A DNA stretch of 64,000 nt from Spirochaetales bacterium Spiro_10 (GCA_001604405.1 LVBL01000008.1:62001-126000), one strand, 5' to 3'; positions 33,204-42,399 are shown, numbered from the stretch's first letter. Made by a program: numbers and translations. Notes: a model not told the origin generated them from the sequence alone.

Positions 33204-34454
33204 TCAGGACTCTTCCGCGTCGGGGAAGCGGTCCCGAATGGCCTTGATCGACGGCAGAATCTCGAAAAACGCGTCGACGACGGCGGGATCGAATTTGGTG
33301 CCCCGAAGGCCCTTGATCTCGGTTAGCACCTTGTCTTCGTCCCAAGGCTCCTTGTAGACGCGCTTGCATGAAAGCGCGTCGTACACGTCCGCCAGCGCGA
33401 CGATCCGGCCGGCTATCGGGATTTCCTCGCCCTTGAGTCCCACGGCCTTTCCCGTGGAGGGGTTCGTCTTCAGCGGTTCGCCGTTGTCAACGGAGACCTT
33501 GCCCGGGTAGCCCGATCCGTCCCAGTTTTCATGATGGGTAAGCGCGACCTCGCGGGCGACCTTGTCGACGGGAGACTCTATCTCGTTGAATAGCTTCGCG
33601 CCAAGCCAGGTATGCCCCTGCATGATATGGTATTCATCCTCTGTAAAACGCGCCGGTTTCTTGAGGATGAGGTCGGAGATCGCGACCTTCCCCACGTCAT
33701 GCAGCATCGAAGCGATCTTCAGGGTATCACGGAATTTCTTCGACTCGTTCTCGTCGACCGAGTTGTTGAACGCCCACCTGTCGTACACCTCGACCGCGTA
33801 ACTCGACACGCGATTGACGTGGGGCCCCGTCTCTTTCGGATCCCGAAGCTCGGACATGCGTATCATGCGAAGCACCATCGAACGGGTAAGATGCGCGTGT
33901 TCGAGCGCCACGGTCGCGTTCGCGGCAAAGTGGCTCATGTAGAGCTCGTCGTCCTTGTCGAAGGCCGTTACGTTGTCCTGCTCGTCGAGCGCGTTCAGTA
34001 CCTGAAGAACGCCGAGTATCCGGCCGCCCGACGTGCGAAGGGGGATGGTCAGATTGGATACCGTCCGGTATCCGGAGACCGCGTCGGTCTGCCGTCCGAA
34101 TTTGTACGGTTTTTTCGGCGAGATCTCGTACACGTCGGGCTCGTTGACGAGCTGGTTCGTCAAGGCGCTGTAGCCCGCTATCGTCTTCTCGTTGATGGGA
34201 AAGGAAAAAAAGGAATACAGGATTTTCTGTCCCGGCGGCAACTGCTTCTGCAACGTATCGTTCTGGGCATAGTGAATCGCGAGACGGTCACCGTCCCGTA
34301 CGTATATCGAACCCGCGTCGGCATGAACGACCTTCCGGGCCTCGGTCAGGATTTGCTCCATAAGGACGTCAACGTCCTGTATTTTGTTCAGGTGCGTCTC
34401 AGTCTCTATGATCCCTGAAAGTATCTCCTCTCTGGTCTGACTTTTGTACGCCAT
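33204..34454 (-). CDS. GAF-HD-GYP cyclic-di-GMP phosphodiesterase
   Basis: The 416-residue cytoplasmic protein has an N-terminal GAF sensor domain (about 22-190, with ADAGSIYVRDGDRLAIHYAQ). A C-terminal HD-GYP domain (about 200-410) contains metal-binding LHDVGKVAISD (HD at 252-253) and HHENWDGSGYPG at 307-318. HD-GYP enzymes hydrolyse c-di-GMP to pGpG or GMP. The gene is divergent from a PilZ-domain protein, the usual c-di-GMP receptor type, with overlapping promoter elements. AGGAG lies 9 bases before the ATG. Confidence 0.93.
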   Translation of the reverse strand: MAYKSQTREEILSGIIETETHLNKIQDVDVLMEQILTEARKVVHADAGSIYVRDGDRLAIHYAQNDTLQKQLPPGQKILYSFFSFPINEKTIAGYSALTNQLVNEPDVYEISPKKPYKFGRQTDAVSGYRTVSNLTIPLRTSGGRILGVLQVLNALDEQDNVTAFDKDDELYMSHFAANATVALEHAHLTRSMVLRMIRMSELRDPKETGPHVNRVSSYAVEVYDRWAFNNSVDENESKKFRDTLKIASMLHDVGKVAISDLILKKPARFTEDEYHIMQGHTWLGAKLFNEIESPVDKVAREVALTHHENWDGSGYPGKVSVDNGEPLKTNPSTGKAVGLKGEEIPIAGRIVALADVYDALSCKRVYKEPWDEDKVLTEIKGLRGTKFDPAVVDAFFEILPSIKAIRDRFPDAEES

Positions 34455-34486
34455 CGACGAATGCTCCTGGGTGCGAAATGGAGTTA

Positions 34487-34515
34487 ATTCTACACCAGTT
34501 TTTTTTTTGCGTCCA
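34487..34515 (-). promoter_or_regulatory. HD-GYP gene promoter candidate
   Basis: On the minus strand, TGGACG (34515-34510) and TAGAAT (34492-34487) are spaced by 17 bp. The -35 overlaps that of the divergent PilZ gene. Confidence 0.55.
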
Positions 34516-34535
34516 TACGCCTTTCATGATATACT
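34507..34535 (+). promoter_or_regulatory. PilZ gene promoter candidate, leaderless type
   Basis: TTGCGT (34507-34512) and TATACT (34530-34535) are 17 bp apart. Only 7 bases separate the -10 from ATG 34543, and there is no ribosome site, so the message may start at the initiation codon. Confidence 0.55.
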
Positions 34536-34542
34536 ATACATC

Positions 34543-35769
34543 ATGATTCAGAATGTTTCACAGATCGAGCGGGAATTCCTGATCAAAACGGTCTCGCAAA
34601 ACGAGCAACCGGTCAGGTTCCACGGGATATCGACTGCGGGAACTGGCATAATCAGCACGATCGAAAAGACCGGACTTATCGTGACCATCCTTGAGACCAT
34701 TGACGGTACGGGGTTTTCCGTCTGCGAGCATATTACCGGCTACTTCGACTGCCACGGAAAAACCTACGCCTTCGAGACGACCGTCAGGGACAGCAGGCAA
34801 CGGACGCTTCGCGTCGACACCCCCTCCCAGCTTCTCAGGAGCCTTCAGCGAAAATACGTCAGGGTCCGCCGGCCCAGGGACATCCGCGTCGTATTTCACC
34901 TCGCCAACGAGGATATCGTCCTCGACTACCCGACCTGCCCCGAATACATCAGCGTCGAGGACTGCTCCGGCGACAGGCGCTTCGCGGGAACCACGATCCA
35001 GGATATCGTGGCCTCGTTCAAGGGCGAGCTCGCCAGAAAGGCCCAGGAGAACACGATCATCATGTTCCGCAACCGCGCGCCCGCCTCGTTCGAGGAGAAA
35101 CTCCTCAGCGCGACGGGCAAAGTTCTTTTCATACCCTCCGTCGACTCGCCGCTTCCGAAAAGCGACCCGTATCCCGAGGGAAGAATCATTACGGAAACCA
35201 TCGAGGAATCCTTCGAGGACCCGAACTTCTTCATCGAGGGATCCCATTTCGGAAGACTGCTCATGGAGAAGAAAGCGCGTGGCGTCTCGTCGGAGATTTG
35301 GTGCCCGGTCGTCTATTACCAGTATGTCGTCGGCTATATCTATATCGCGAACCGGGAAGGGGAATCATTCGACGTCGCGATGGTGGACTATATCTGGGAT
35401 TTTTCGAGGGTTCTCGCGTATCACCTGAAAAAAACCGGTTACTTCGAGACGGGAGAGGAGCGGAAAACCTCACCCGGACACGTCGCGACCGTGCTCGACA
35501 TGAGTCCCGGCGGGATGCTCATCTCCCTGCCCCGCTCCGACATCAGGACGCCGATTCACGAAGGCTCGGTATTCAGCGTGGACATATCGATGGGTGACCG
35601 CTGCGTGCCCTGCACGGCGCGCGTCATACGGCGATTCGACGATACCGACAGCGTATCGTACGGAACCACGTTCATCAACATGACCTCGTCGGACGTCATG
35701 ACCCTCTACGAGTTCCTCTACAGAAAGCCATTCGTGGCGAACGACCCGATCGCATACGAACGGGCCTAG
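34543..35769 (+). CDS. PilZ-domain c-di-GMP receptor-like protein (DUF1577-like)
   Basis: The 408-residue protein begins at ATG 34543. An N-terminal PilZ-like region contains RKYVR at 103-107 (RxxxR-type). The middle (about 150-300) resembles the GAF-like portion found in spirochaetal DUF1577 proteins. A C-terminal PilZ barrel has DMSPGGM at 319-325. In a classical PilZ domain RxxxR directly precedes D/NxSxxG; here the C-terminal copy lacks those arginines. So c-di-GMP might bind the first barrel, both, or neither. Divergent from an HD-GYP enzyme, it likely reads the same second messenger. Confidence 0.78.
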   Translation: MIQNVSQIEREFLIKTVSQNEQPVRFHGISTAGTGIISTIEKTGLIVTILETIDGTGFSVCEHITGYFDCHGKTYAFETTVRDSRQRTLRVDTPSQLLRSLQRKYVRVRRPRDIRVVFHLANEDIVLDYPTCPEYISVEDCSGDRRFAGTTIQDIVASFKGELARKAQENTIIMFRNRAPASFEEKLLSATGKVLFIPSVDSPLPKSDPYPEGRIITETIEESFEDPNFFIEGSHFGRLLMEKKARGVSSEIWCPVVYYQYVVGYIYIANREGESFDVAMVDYIWDFSRVLAYHLKKTGYFETGEERKTSPGHVATVLDMSPGGMLISLPRSDIRTPIHEGSVFSVDISMGDRCVPCTARVIRRFDDTDSVSYGTTFINMTSSDVMTLYEFLYRKPFVANDPIAYERA

Positions 35770-35770
35770 A

Positions 35771-36610
35771 TCACGTCCGCGCAGACCCGTCGCGCTCCCC
35801 CGCAGCCGCTTTTTTCGCGAGTATGGCCATATACATCGGCCCCGCGCCTCCCGAGGTGTCGGGAAGGATATGAACCCCGAATTCCGTCCTTTCCGGGCGA
35901 AGCTCGGGATACCGGCCCGAGGAACGGTATTCCGCCGGTACGGCCTCGTCTCCGTATTTTTTCATGAGACGGGATACGACACCGTCGTTCTCCTCCGGCG
36001 AAAGGGCGCACGTCGCGTATACGAGGATGCCTCCCGGTGCCAGCACGAGCCAGGCAGCGGAGAGCAGCGCCCACTGTCGCTGTGCGAGGTTCCTGATCCG
36101 GGCTGGAGTCCATTCTGCGAGATGGCGGCTTGAGGCGAGGACGTGGCGCTCCGATGAACAGGGGGCGTCAAGCAGTATGCGGTCGGCGGCCGCCCGCTCG
36201 TGACCGGCCCATTTCGCGGCGTCATAACCGGTGACCGTAACCGCCGGGAGTTTCGCGGGATCCAGGTGTTCCTCCAGGACGGTGGCGAGTCGGCGGCGGC
36301 GATCGCGGGAGAATTCGTTCGATACCAGAACCGAACCGTCGCCGACGAGCCGTGTCAGCACGAGGGTCTTTCCCCCCGGTGCCGCGCACATGTCGATGAT
36401 CCTGCCGCCGGGCGGAGGCGCGGGAAGCGAAAGGGCGGCCTCCACGCTTCCCGCGTCGAGAAAGTACGGCTTTATGAGGCCCTCGTCCCAGGAAACGCGG
36501 GTCGCGGGAAGCGAAAGGGCGGACTTGAGAGTCGGCCAACGGTCGCCGAAAAGCCCGGAATACCATGATTCAAAGGCAACCGGACCGGACTCCTTTTTTT
36601 TGGCGGTCAT
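35771..36610 (-). CDS. RsmB/NSUN-type RNA (cytosine-C5) methyltransferase
   Basis: The 279-residue SAM enzyme of the NOL1/NOP2/Sun family: motif I MCAAPGGKTLVLTRL, aspartate in ADRILLDAPCSSERHVLAS (motif IV cysteine) and the catalytic TC motif VYATCALSPEEND (motif VI). The short form lacks the NusB-like N-terminal domain of RsmB, so the exact rRNA target is uncertain. The start ATG 36610 overlaps the pseudouridine synthase stop (ATGA). The longer frame into that gene is rejected. Confidence 0.88.
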   Translation of the reverse strand: MTAKKKESGPVAFESWYSGLFGDRWPTLKSALSLPATRVSWDEGLIKPYFLDAGSVEAALSLPAPPPGGRIIDMCAAPGGKTLVLTRLVGDGSVLVSNEFSRDRRRRLATVLEEHLDPAKLPAVTVTGYDAAKWAGHERAAADRILLDAPCSSERHVLASSRHLAEWTPARIRNLAQRQWALLSAAWLVLAPGGILVYATCALSPEENDGVVSRLMKKYGDEAVPAEYRSSGRYPELRPERTEFGVHILPDTSGGAGPMYMAILAKKAAAGERDGSART

Positions 36611-37338
36611 GTCGCCGTCCCCGGAAAGACCAGCCAGAGCGGGTCTGGGCTTTCCAGAGGCGCGTCCACCGATACGTATGCTCCGGTAACCGCGTCGTGA
36701 AAGGAAAGTCTTGCGGCATGAAGCCGGATTCCGCCCGAACGCTCGCTTCTGCGCGCGCCGTATTTGAGGTCGCCCTTTATGGGCATGCCGGCGGCCGCCA
36801 ACTGCGCCCGAATCTGATGGGTCCGGCCCGTGTGCGGTACGACCTCCAAGAATCCGTAGGTCTCGCCGAGGCCGGCCAGCGACCATTCAAGGGAGGCGAC
36901 CTTCCAGCCCGGCGAGCGCGGCGTTTCCGACAGGGGAAGAATGCGGGCTCGCGCGGCAAGACGGTCAAACCGTATGCGATGCTCGAGCGTCCCGCCTTCG
37001 GCCGCGAAGCCCCCTGAAGGCGGCTCGACGATGGCCCGATAGAGTTTCCGTATCCGGCGGTCCGCAAACTGGGCGGAAAGGGCCGCGCAGGCGGCCTTCG
37101 TGAAGGCGAGAAGCACGCATCCAGAAACGGGCTGATCGATGCGATGCACGGCCTGCAGTTCAGGCAACGCCCTGCCCGCCAGGCCCTCGAGCTCCGCCCG
37201 GACCGATTCCACGACGGATTTCCCCCTGTCCGGACCGCACGACTCGCAAACCTCGCCGATCGCCTTGTTCACTACGGCGTAGTCCGGTCCTGCCAGAAGA
37301 ACTCTCCCGGAGCCCGCCTTTTGCGGTTCATTCGCCAT
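36607..37338 (-). CDS. RluA-family pseudouridine synthase
   Basis: The 243-residue enzyme isomerises uridine in RNA. The catalytic aspartate is in LQAVHRIDQPVSGCVLLAFT, the family motif HRLDxxTSG. Other motifs: RRIRKLYRAIV and EVVPHTGRTHQIRAQLAAAG with the following MPIKGDLKYG. There is no S4 domain, so it resembles the short RluA/TruC group rather than RluD. Start ATG 37338 has GGGAGGG just upstream and overlaps the GH3 gene end by 11 bases. It is translationally coupled to the RNA methyltransferase. Confidence 0.9.
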   Translation of the reverse strand: MANEPQKAGSGRVLLAGPDYAVVNKAIGEVCESCGPDRGKSVVESVRAELEGLAGRALPELQAVHRIDQPVSGCVLLAFTKAACAALSAQFADRRIRKLYRAIVEPPSGGFAAEGGTLEHRIRFDRLAARARILPLSETPRSPGWKVASLEWSLAGLGETYGFLEVVPHTGRTHQIRAQLAAAGMPIKGDLKYGARRSERSGGIRLHAARLSFHDAVTGAYVSVDAPLESPDPLWLVFPGTAT

Positions 37339-38533
37339 GATCCCTCCCGTTTCGAAACGCGATATCACGTGCAAGGGAACGTAACGGCGTCGGAACCAGA
37401 CCCGCGGAAATCTTTGCCGCGACGATCCTCGTCACCGCCCGCTCGAGAGCGGAAGCGAACGCGGGGTCTCGAGCGGCCTCGTCCTCGAGCGCGCCGGCAA
37501 TCTGCCTGAGGTTTGTCGTCGACGTCATGACGAGATCGCATCCCGCGCGGATGGCGAGAACGGCAGCTCGGGCGGTGTCGTCCGTCCCTGCCGATATGGC
37601 CTTCATCGAGATGTCGTCCGTTATCACGAGGCCCGAGAACCCCATGCCCTCGCGGAGATACTCCGTGACGCCGCGCCTTGACAGGCAAAAGGGAACGTCC
37701 GGATCTAAGGCCGGCACCCGCACGCCGCTAACCAGGATTGCCGGCAAGCCCTCAGAGACCAATGGCGCGAACGAGGCGCGGTAACGCGAGTCAAGCTCGC
37801 GCCTGGAGACCGGCAGGGCCGTCGCCGACGCGTGCGGATCCTCGAGCGAGCTTCCGGGAAAGTGCTTGGCGACCGGTATGACGCCTGCCCGGCGATATCC
37901 CCTCATCGCCGAGAGGGCATACGACGAGCTGACGGCGGGGGTGTCGCCGTACGCACGATCCCCGAGGAAATCCTTTCCCTCGCCAAGCCCCGGCTCCGCG
38001 ACCGGCGCGAGATTCATGGAGATGCCGAGCGCCGCTAGCGAACGGCCGGCCGCGAAATACAGCCTCTCGGCGCCCTCCTCCGAATTGCCGGACCGGACGG
38101 AGGCCGCCGATGGGAGGCGCGCCGTCACGCGGGCCGTCCTGAATACCGATCCGCCCTCGTTGTCGACCGCGAACAGCACCGGCACCCGCGCGCCCAGCCG
38201 CGAGAAGGCGCCGTTGCAGGACGCTAAATAAGAACGGACTCCTGAGGGAGTATCCGCTATATTGTACCCGAAAAGGATGACGGCCCCCGGAACCGCCCCC
38301 CTGAAATGGTCGTAGAGATGGCGCGGAAAGGCTTCCTTGCCGTCAATCGACGTCATCAGCACCTGCGAGGCACGCTCGGCGGGCGTCATACCCGAAACGA
38401 TTCCCGCCGCGATCCCGGAATACCACTCCATCTGGCCGTGGGAACTCGCGTCGCCCGGCTGACCCCTTCCGGGGAGAGCGCACGAAAGGAGGCCGAGTAA
38501 GATAAAAAAGCAGAGTAACAACAGGATACGCAT
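37328..38533 (-). CDS. nagZ: Beta-N-acetylhexosaminidase-like GH3 lipoprotein
   Basis: The 401-residue glycoside hydrolase family 3 protein begins MRILLLLCFFILLGLLSCAL, with a lipobox cysteine at about 18, indicating a lipidated envelope protein. Family motifs: VPVLFAVDNEGGSVFR, IPVAKHFPGSSLEDPHASAT (KHFPG loop) and SGLVITDDISMKAIS (nucleophile Asp). NagZ in Gram-negatives is usually cytosolic, so an external NagZ-like enzyme may trim peptidoglycan fragments outside the cytoplasm. The message appears leaderless. Confidence 0.88.
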   Translation of the reverse strand: MRILLLLCFFILLGLLSCALPGRGQPGDASSHGQMEWYSGIAAGIVSGMTPAERASQVLMTSIDGKEAFPRHLYDHFRGAVPGAVILFGYNIADTPSGVRSYLASCNGAFSRLGARVPVLFAVDNEGGSVFRTARVTARLPSAASVRSGNSEEGAERLYFAAGRSLAALGISMNLAPVAEPGLGEGKDFLGDRAYGDTPAVSSSYALSAMRGYRRAGVIPVAKHFPGSSLEDPHASATALPVSRRELDSRYRASFAPLVSEGLPAILVSGVRVPALDPDVPFCLSRRGVTEYLREGMGFSGLVITDDISMKAISAGTDDTARAAVLAIRAGCDLVMTSTTNLRQIAGALEDEAARDPAFASALERAVTRIVAAKISAGLVPTPLRSLARDIAFRNGRDHGE

Positions 38534-38541
38534 TGCGGCCC

Positions 38542-38570
38542 AGTATAAAAAAAAGGCCGTCCTCTTGCAA
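38542..38570 (-). promoter_or_regulatory. GH3 gene promoter embedded in a terminator
   Basis: On the minus strand, TTGCAA (38570-38565), lying in the terminator loop, and TATACT (38547-38542), at the end of the T-tract, are 17 bp apart. Eight bases separate the -10 from ATG 38533. Confidence 0.5.
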
Positions 38571-38579
38571 GGACGGCCT
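38547..38579 (-). terminator. Terminator of the oadG-oadA-oadB operon
   Basis: On the minus strand, AGGCCGTCC pairs with GGACGGCCT around an 8-base loop, followed by eight T residues. It lies 52 bases past the oadB stop and shares sequence with the next promoter. Confidence 0.9.
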
Positions 38580-38631
38580 CGTGCCAAAACCAGTTCCGAC
38601 ACGCCGGTTGTGAGACCGGCGTTACGGCACC

Positions 38632-40044
38632 TTAATGCGCGACCACCGAAAGCGCCTTGGCGGCCGCCTCTCCGTAGGTCGCGATGAACACGCCCGCCGC
38701 GATGGCGGTACCGATAACGCCCGCGACGTTCGGACCCATCGCGTGCATGATGAGGAAATTCGAGGGATCGTACTCGAGACCGACCTTGTTCGACACGCGA
38801 GCCGCCATCGGGACGGCGGATACCCCCGCGGAACCTATGAGCGGGTTGATCTTTTCCCTGAGGAACAGGTTGAGGAACTTCGCCATGAGAAGTCCGCCGG
38901 CCGTGGCCACCGCGAAGGCGAGAAGCCCGAGGGCGATGATGCCGACGGCGTTCGGGTTCATGATCTTCTCGGGGGTCATCTGGGAGCCGACGCCGAGGGA
39001 AAGCATGATCGAAACGATGTTGAGAAGCTCGTTCTCCATCGTCTTCGAGATGCGCTCGACGACGCCGATCTCCTTCACGAAGTTACCGAAGGCGAGCATG
39101 CCGATAAGCGGGGCCGCGGTCGGGATCAGAAGGATGGAAAGCACGAGCAGTGCCATGGGGAACAAAACCCGTTCGGCCTTCGATACGTGCCTGAGCTGCT
39201 TCATCCTGATCGAACGTTCGTGCTTCGAGGTCAGAAGCTTCATGATCGGGGGCTGGATCATCGGAACGAGGGCCATGTACGAATACGCGGCTACGGCGAT
39301 GACCGCCATCATGTGCGGAGCGAGCTTCCCGGAAAGGTAAATCGAAGTCGGACCGTCGGCGCCGCCGATGATGGCGATGGCCGCGGCCTCGAACATGTTG
39401 TACTCGATTCCGGGCAACAGGTTGAGAACCGCAACGCCGAAGAGCGTGATGAACACGCCGAGCTGCGCCGCCCCTCCGAGGATCGCGGTCTTCGGGTTCG
39501 CGATAAGCGGACCGAAGTCAGTCATCGCGCCGATACCCATGAAGATGAGCATCGGGAAGAACTCGTTGCCGACGCCCGCGTCGTAGATGATCTTGAGCAT
39601 ACCCGAGTGCTCGGCGTACATGCCGCCGCCGGGAATGTTCACGAATACGGTTCCGAATCCGATCGGGATGAGGAGGAGGGGCTCAAAGCCCTTCGCCGCA
39701 CCGAGATAGATGATGAGGAAACCTACCGCCATCATGAGGAGTCGCTGCCACCCGGGAACGACGTCGAACTTGGTGGGATCGACAAGATCGGGAACTTCCT
39801 CCGACTTGTTGATTACGGCGTTGATTCCGGTGTTCTCCACGGTATTCTGGAGAAACTCCGAAATTGAAACGTTCGGAACGTTCTCCGATCCCGCTATGGG
39901 AACGTCGAGATTCGACAGGGAGGGCCGAGGTCCGGACGAGTCCGACGCGAACACGGTTCCCGCTACGGAATACACGAGGGCGATCGCCAAGATGGCTACG
40001 GTCACGTTGAGTATGTGCCGGCCGTTTGTTTTAGTGCCTAACAT
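38632..40044 (-). CDS. oadB: Oxaloacetate decarboxylase beta subunit, sodium pump
   Basis: The 470-residue protein has an N-terminal signal-like helix and a spacer of about 90 residues absent from the paralogue at 27642. Then comes the standard OadB membrane domain: [37 protein letters not shown] (Na+ site Asp) and [20 protein letters not shown]. It uses the decarboxylation of carboxybiotin on OadA to pump Na+ out. AAGGGAG precedes the ATG, 12 bases after the oadA stop. Confidence 0.94.
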   Translation of the reverse strand: MLGTKTNGRHILNVTVAILAIALVYSVAGTVFASDSSGPRPSLSNLDVPIAGSENVPNVSISEFLQNTVENTGINAVINKSEEVPDLVDPTKFDVVPGWQRLLMMAVGFLIIYLGAAKGFEPLLLIPIGFGTVFVNIPGGGMYAEHSGMLKIIYDAGVGNEFFPMLIFMGIGAMTDFGPLIANPKTAILGGAAQLGVFITLFGVAVLNLLPGIEYNMFEAAAIAIIGGADGPTSIYLSGKLAPHMMAVIAVAAYSYMALVPMIQPPIMKLLTSKHERSIRMKQLRHVSKAERVLFPMALLVLSILLIPTAAPLIGMLAFGNFVKEIGVVERISKTMENELLNIVSIMLSLGVGSQMTPEKIMNPNAVGIIALGLLAFAVATAGGLLMAKFLNLFLREKINPLIGSAGVSAVPMAARVSNKVGLEYDPSNFLIMHAMGPNVAGVIGTAIAAGVFIATYGEAAAKALSVVAH

Positions 40045-40056
40045 AGTCTCCCTTCC

Positions 40057-42111
40057 TTATTTGATTTCTGCCAGAATCTGGCCGGCGGAAATCTGGGTTC
40101 CAGGAGCCACGAGGAAATGAACGGTACCCGCGGCAGTGGCCTTGATTTCGAGCTCCATCTTCATCGACTCGATCATGACGATGGTCTGTCCGACGGAAAC
40201 GGTGGAACCGGCCGCGGCGACGTGCTTGAGAAGCGTACCGGCTACGGGGGCCGGGATCGCGACTCCGCCCGAGGGGGCGGCCGCTACCGGGGCTGCGGGA
40301 GCAGCGGCGGCGGGAGCGGGAGCGGCGGGCGCGGCGACGGGGGCTCCGCCTCCGATGGTTGCGATCGCCTGGCCGGCGGTGATCTGCGTGCCGGGCTGGA
40401 CGGCAAACTGCACGGGACCGTCGGCGGTCGCCTTGACCTCGAGTTCCATCTTCATCGACTCGATGATGATGATCGTCTGCCCGGTCTTGACCTGGGAACC
40501 CGCTGCGACGGCGTGCTTGAGAAGCGTTCCGGCGACGGGCGCGTTGATCGTGGCCCCGCCCGAAGAGGCGGCGACGGGCGCGGCTGCGGCGGAGCCGGCG
40601 GCCTTGAAACCGATGTTGTACGCGGTGCCGTTGACGTTGACGCTCATCGCCTCACCCGCGGGACCCGCGACGACGTTATAGTCAACGCCGTTCACGGAAA
40701 CCACGTAGGATCCGCCGGACGCGCCGGAAGAACCGCCGGCGGCGGGAGCGGTGAAGGTCACGGGGCCGTTCGCGCGCTCCTTGAAGAACTTGGGCGCGAC
40801 CTTCGGGAACATCGCGTAGGTGAGTACGTCCTCGACGGAACCGTCGGCGCCGTTCGCCTTGGCCTCGTCGGCCATCTTGGAGAACTCGTTGGTGATGAGG
40901 TCGGCGGGGCGCTGGGTAACGACCGCGTCCATCTTGTTCTCGGCAAGGGCCTTCTTGACGAGGTCGGCGTTGCATTCGGCCGGGGTCTGCCCGTAGCGGC
41001 CGGTGACGAGGTCGCGGGTTTCGGCGGTTAGCTTGGCGTACCTTCCGAAGAGGACGTTGAACACGGCCTGTGTTCCGACGATCTGGCTCGTGGGGGTGAC
41101 GAGGGGGATGTATCCGCAGTCCTTCTGGACGATCGGGATTTCCTTGAGCACGTCGTCGATCTTGTCGGCGGCGCCCTGCTCCTTCAGCTGGCTTTCGAGG
41201 TTGGAAAGCATGCCGCCGGGAACCTGGGACACGAGGATGCGGGTGTCGGCGCCGAGGAAGCTCGACTCGAACTTGGCGTAATTCTTGCGGATTTCGCGGA
41301 AGTACGCGGCGATCTCGAGGAGGGCCTTGATGTCGAGGCCGGTGTCCATCTCGGTGCCGTGTAGCATCTCGACGACGGTCTCGGTCGGGCTGTGGGAGGT
41401 TCCCATGGCCATGGAGGAGATTACGGTATCGAGTACGTCGGCTCCGGCCTCGGCGGCCTTGACGAGGGTCGCGACCGACATGCCGGTGGTGGCGTGGGTA
41501 TGGATCTGCACGGGGATGTCGACCTTCGCCTTGATCGCCTTGACGAGCTCGTAGGCGTCATAGGGCTTCAAAAGGCCTGCCATGTCCTTGATGCAGATGG
41601 AGTCCGCGCCGAACTCGGCGTAGGACTTGGCGAGCTCCGCGTATTTCGCGTTCGTGTGATAGGGGGTGGTGGCGAAGGAGATCGCCATCTGCACGTGCTT
41701 GCCGGTCTTCTTGGCGGCCTCGGCGGCGCGCTTGAGGTTGCGGGGATCGTTGAGGGCGTCGAAGATGCGGAATACGCCAACGCCGTTGTTGGCCGCGGCC
41801 TCGACGAACTTGTCGACGACGTCGTCGGCGTAGTGTCGGTAACCGAGGAGGTTTTGCCCGCGAAGGAGCATCATGATCGGGGTATTCGGAAGGACCTTCT
41901 TGAGCGAGCGGAGGCGCGTCCAGGGATCCTCGTTGAGGAAGCGGATGCACGAGTCGAAGGTCGCCCCGCCCCAGGCCTCGAGGCTGTTATACCCGATCTT
42001 GTCGAGCATGGGGCAGGCGGGAAGCATGTCCGCGGTGGTCATGCGGGTCGCGTGAAGGGACTGGTGCGCGTCCCGGAGGACGAGGTCCGATATCTTTACT
42101 TTCTTGGCCAT
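40057..42111 (-). CDS. oadA: Oxaloacetate decarboxylase alpha subunit with two biotinyl domains
   Basis: The 684-residue protein transfers the carboxyl group of oxaloacetate to biotin. The carboxyltransferase TIM barrel starts ISDLVLRDAHQSLHATRMTT and includes GVFRIFDALNDPRN, SICIKDMAGLLKPYDAYELV and VDIPVQIHTHATTGMSVATL (metal-binding HTH). After the conserved carboxylase domain come two biotin attachment domains, with lysines K554 and K651 both in ESMKMELE, linked by Ala/Pro-rich stretches. One is usual, so the protein is about 90 residues longer than most OadA. Start ATG 42111 follows AAGGAG. Confidence 0.95.
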   Translation of the reverse strand: MAKKVKISDLVLRDAHQSLHATRMTTADMLPACPMLDKIGYNSLEAWGGATFDSCIRFLNEDPWTRLRSLKKVLPNTPIMMLLRGQNLLGYRHYADDVVDKFVEAAANNGVGVFRIFDALNDPRNLKRAAEAAKKTGKHVQMAISFATTPYHTNAKYAELAKSYAEFGADSICIKDMAGLLKPYDAYELVKAIKAKVDIPVQIHTHATTGMSVATLVKAAEAGADVLDTVISSMAMGTSHSPTETVVEMLHGTEMDTGLDIKALLEIAAYFREIRKNYAKFESSFLGADTRILVSQVPGGMLSNLESQLKEQGAADKIDDVLKEIPIVQKDCGYIPLVTPTSQIVGTQAVFNVLFGRYAKLTAETRDLVTGRYGQTPAECNADLVKKALAENKMDAVVTQRPADLITNEFSKMADEAKANGADGSVEDVLTYAMFPKVAPKFFKERANGPVTFTAPAAGGSSGASGGSYVVSVNGVDYNVVAGPAGEAMSVNVNGTAYNIGFKAAGSAAAAPVAASSGGATINAPVAGTLLKHAVAAGSQVKTGQTIIIIESMKMELEVKATADGPVQFAVQPGTQITAGQAIATIGGGAPVAAPAAPAPAAAAPAAPVAAAPSGGVAIPAPVAGTLLKHVAAAGSTVSVGQTIVMIESMKMELEIKATAAGTVHFLVAPGTQISAGQILAEIK
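40060..40266 (-). repeat. Second biotinyl-domain copy in oadA
   Basis: Codons 616-684 (GVAIPAPVAGTLLKHVAAAG onward) repeat codons 520-587 with the same ESMKMELE core and about 290 bp between equivalent bases. The coding sequences remain clearly similar but not identical. Confidence 0.85.
40351..40554 (-). repeat. First biotinyl-domain copy in oadA
   Basis: Codons 520-587 (ATINAPVAGTLLKHAVAAGS onward), with the biotinylated lysine at codon 554, pair with the copy at 40060-40266. Confidence 0.85.
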
Positions 42112-42121
42112 TACGGTCTCC

Positions 42122-42367
42122 TTAGCTCTTCTGCTTTTCTTTGACAGCCGCCGCGATTGCCGCGACGATCGACGCATCGTTTCTTGCTGACGCCGCGGGG
42201 GTCGCGGCCTTCGACGCATTGCCTGCTTCCTGATCCATACCGGTGACCCTGACGAGGATCTCCACAAGTTTCATAAAAACTATGAGTATGATGAGGAAGG
42301 AAAAGACAACGCCCATTCCGAGGACAGTGAGCATTCCGCTCTGGCTGATCATCTCAGGTATAGTCAT
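42122..42367 (-). CDS. oadG: Oxaloacetate decarboxylase gamma subunit
   Basis: The 81-residue protein is MTIPEMISQSGMLTVLGMGV followed by a single membrane helix (VFSFLIILIVFMKLVEILV) and an Ala/Lys-rich cytoplasmic tail, the normal OadG plan. ATG 42367 is chosen because GGAGGA lies 4-5 bases upstream. The upstream in-frame ATG at 42394 has no ribosome site. It is the first gene of oadG-oadA-oadB, 10 bases before oadA. Confidence 0.9.
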   Translation of the reverse strand: MTIPEMISQSGMLTVLGMGVVFSFLIILIVFMKLVEILVRVTGMDQEAGNASKAATPAASARNDASIVAAIAAAVKEKQKS

Positions 42368-42399
42368 GATTCCTCCAAAAAAAAACTGATTCAAGACCG

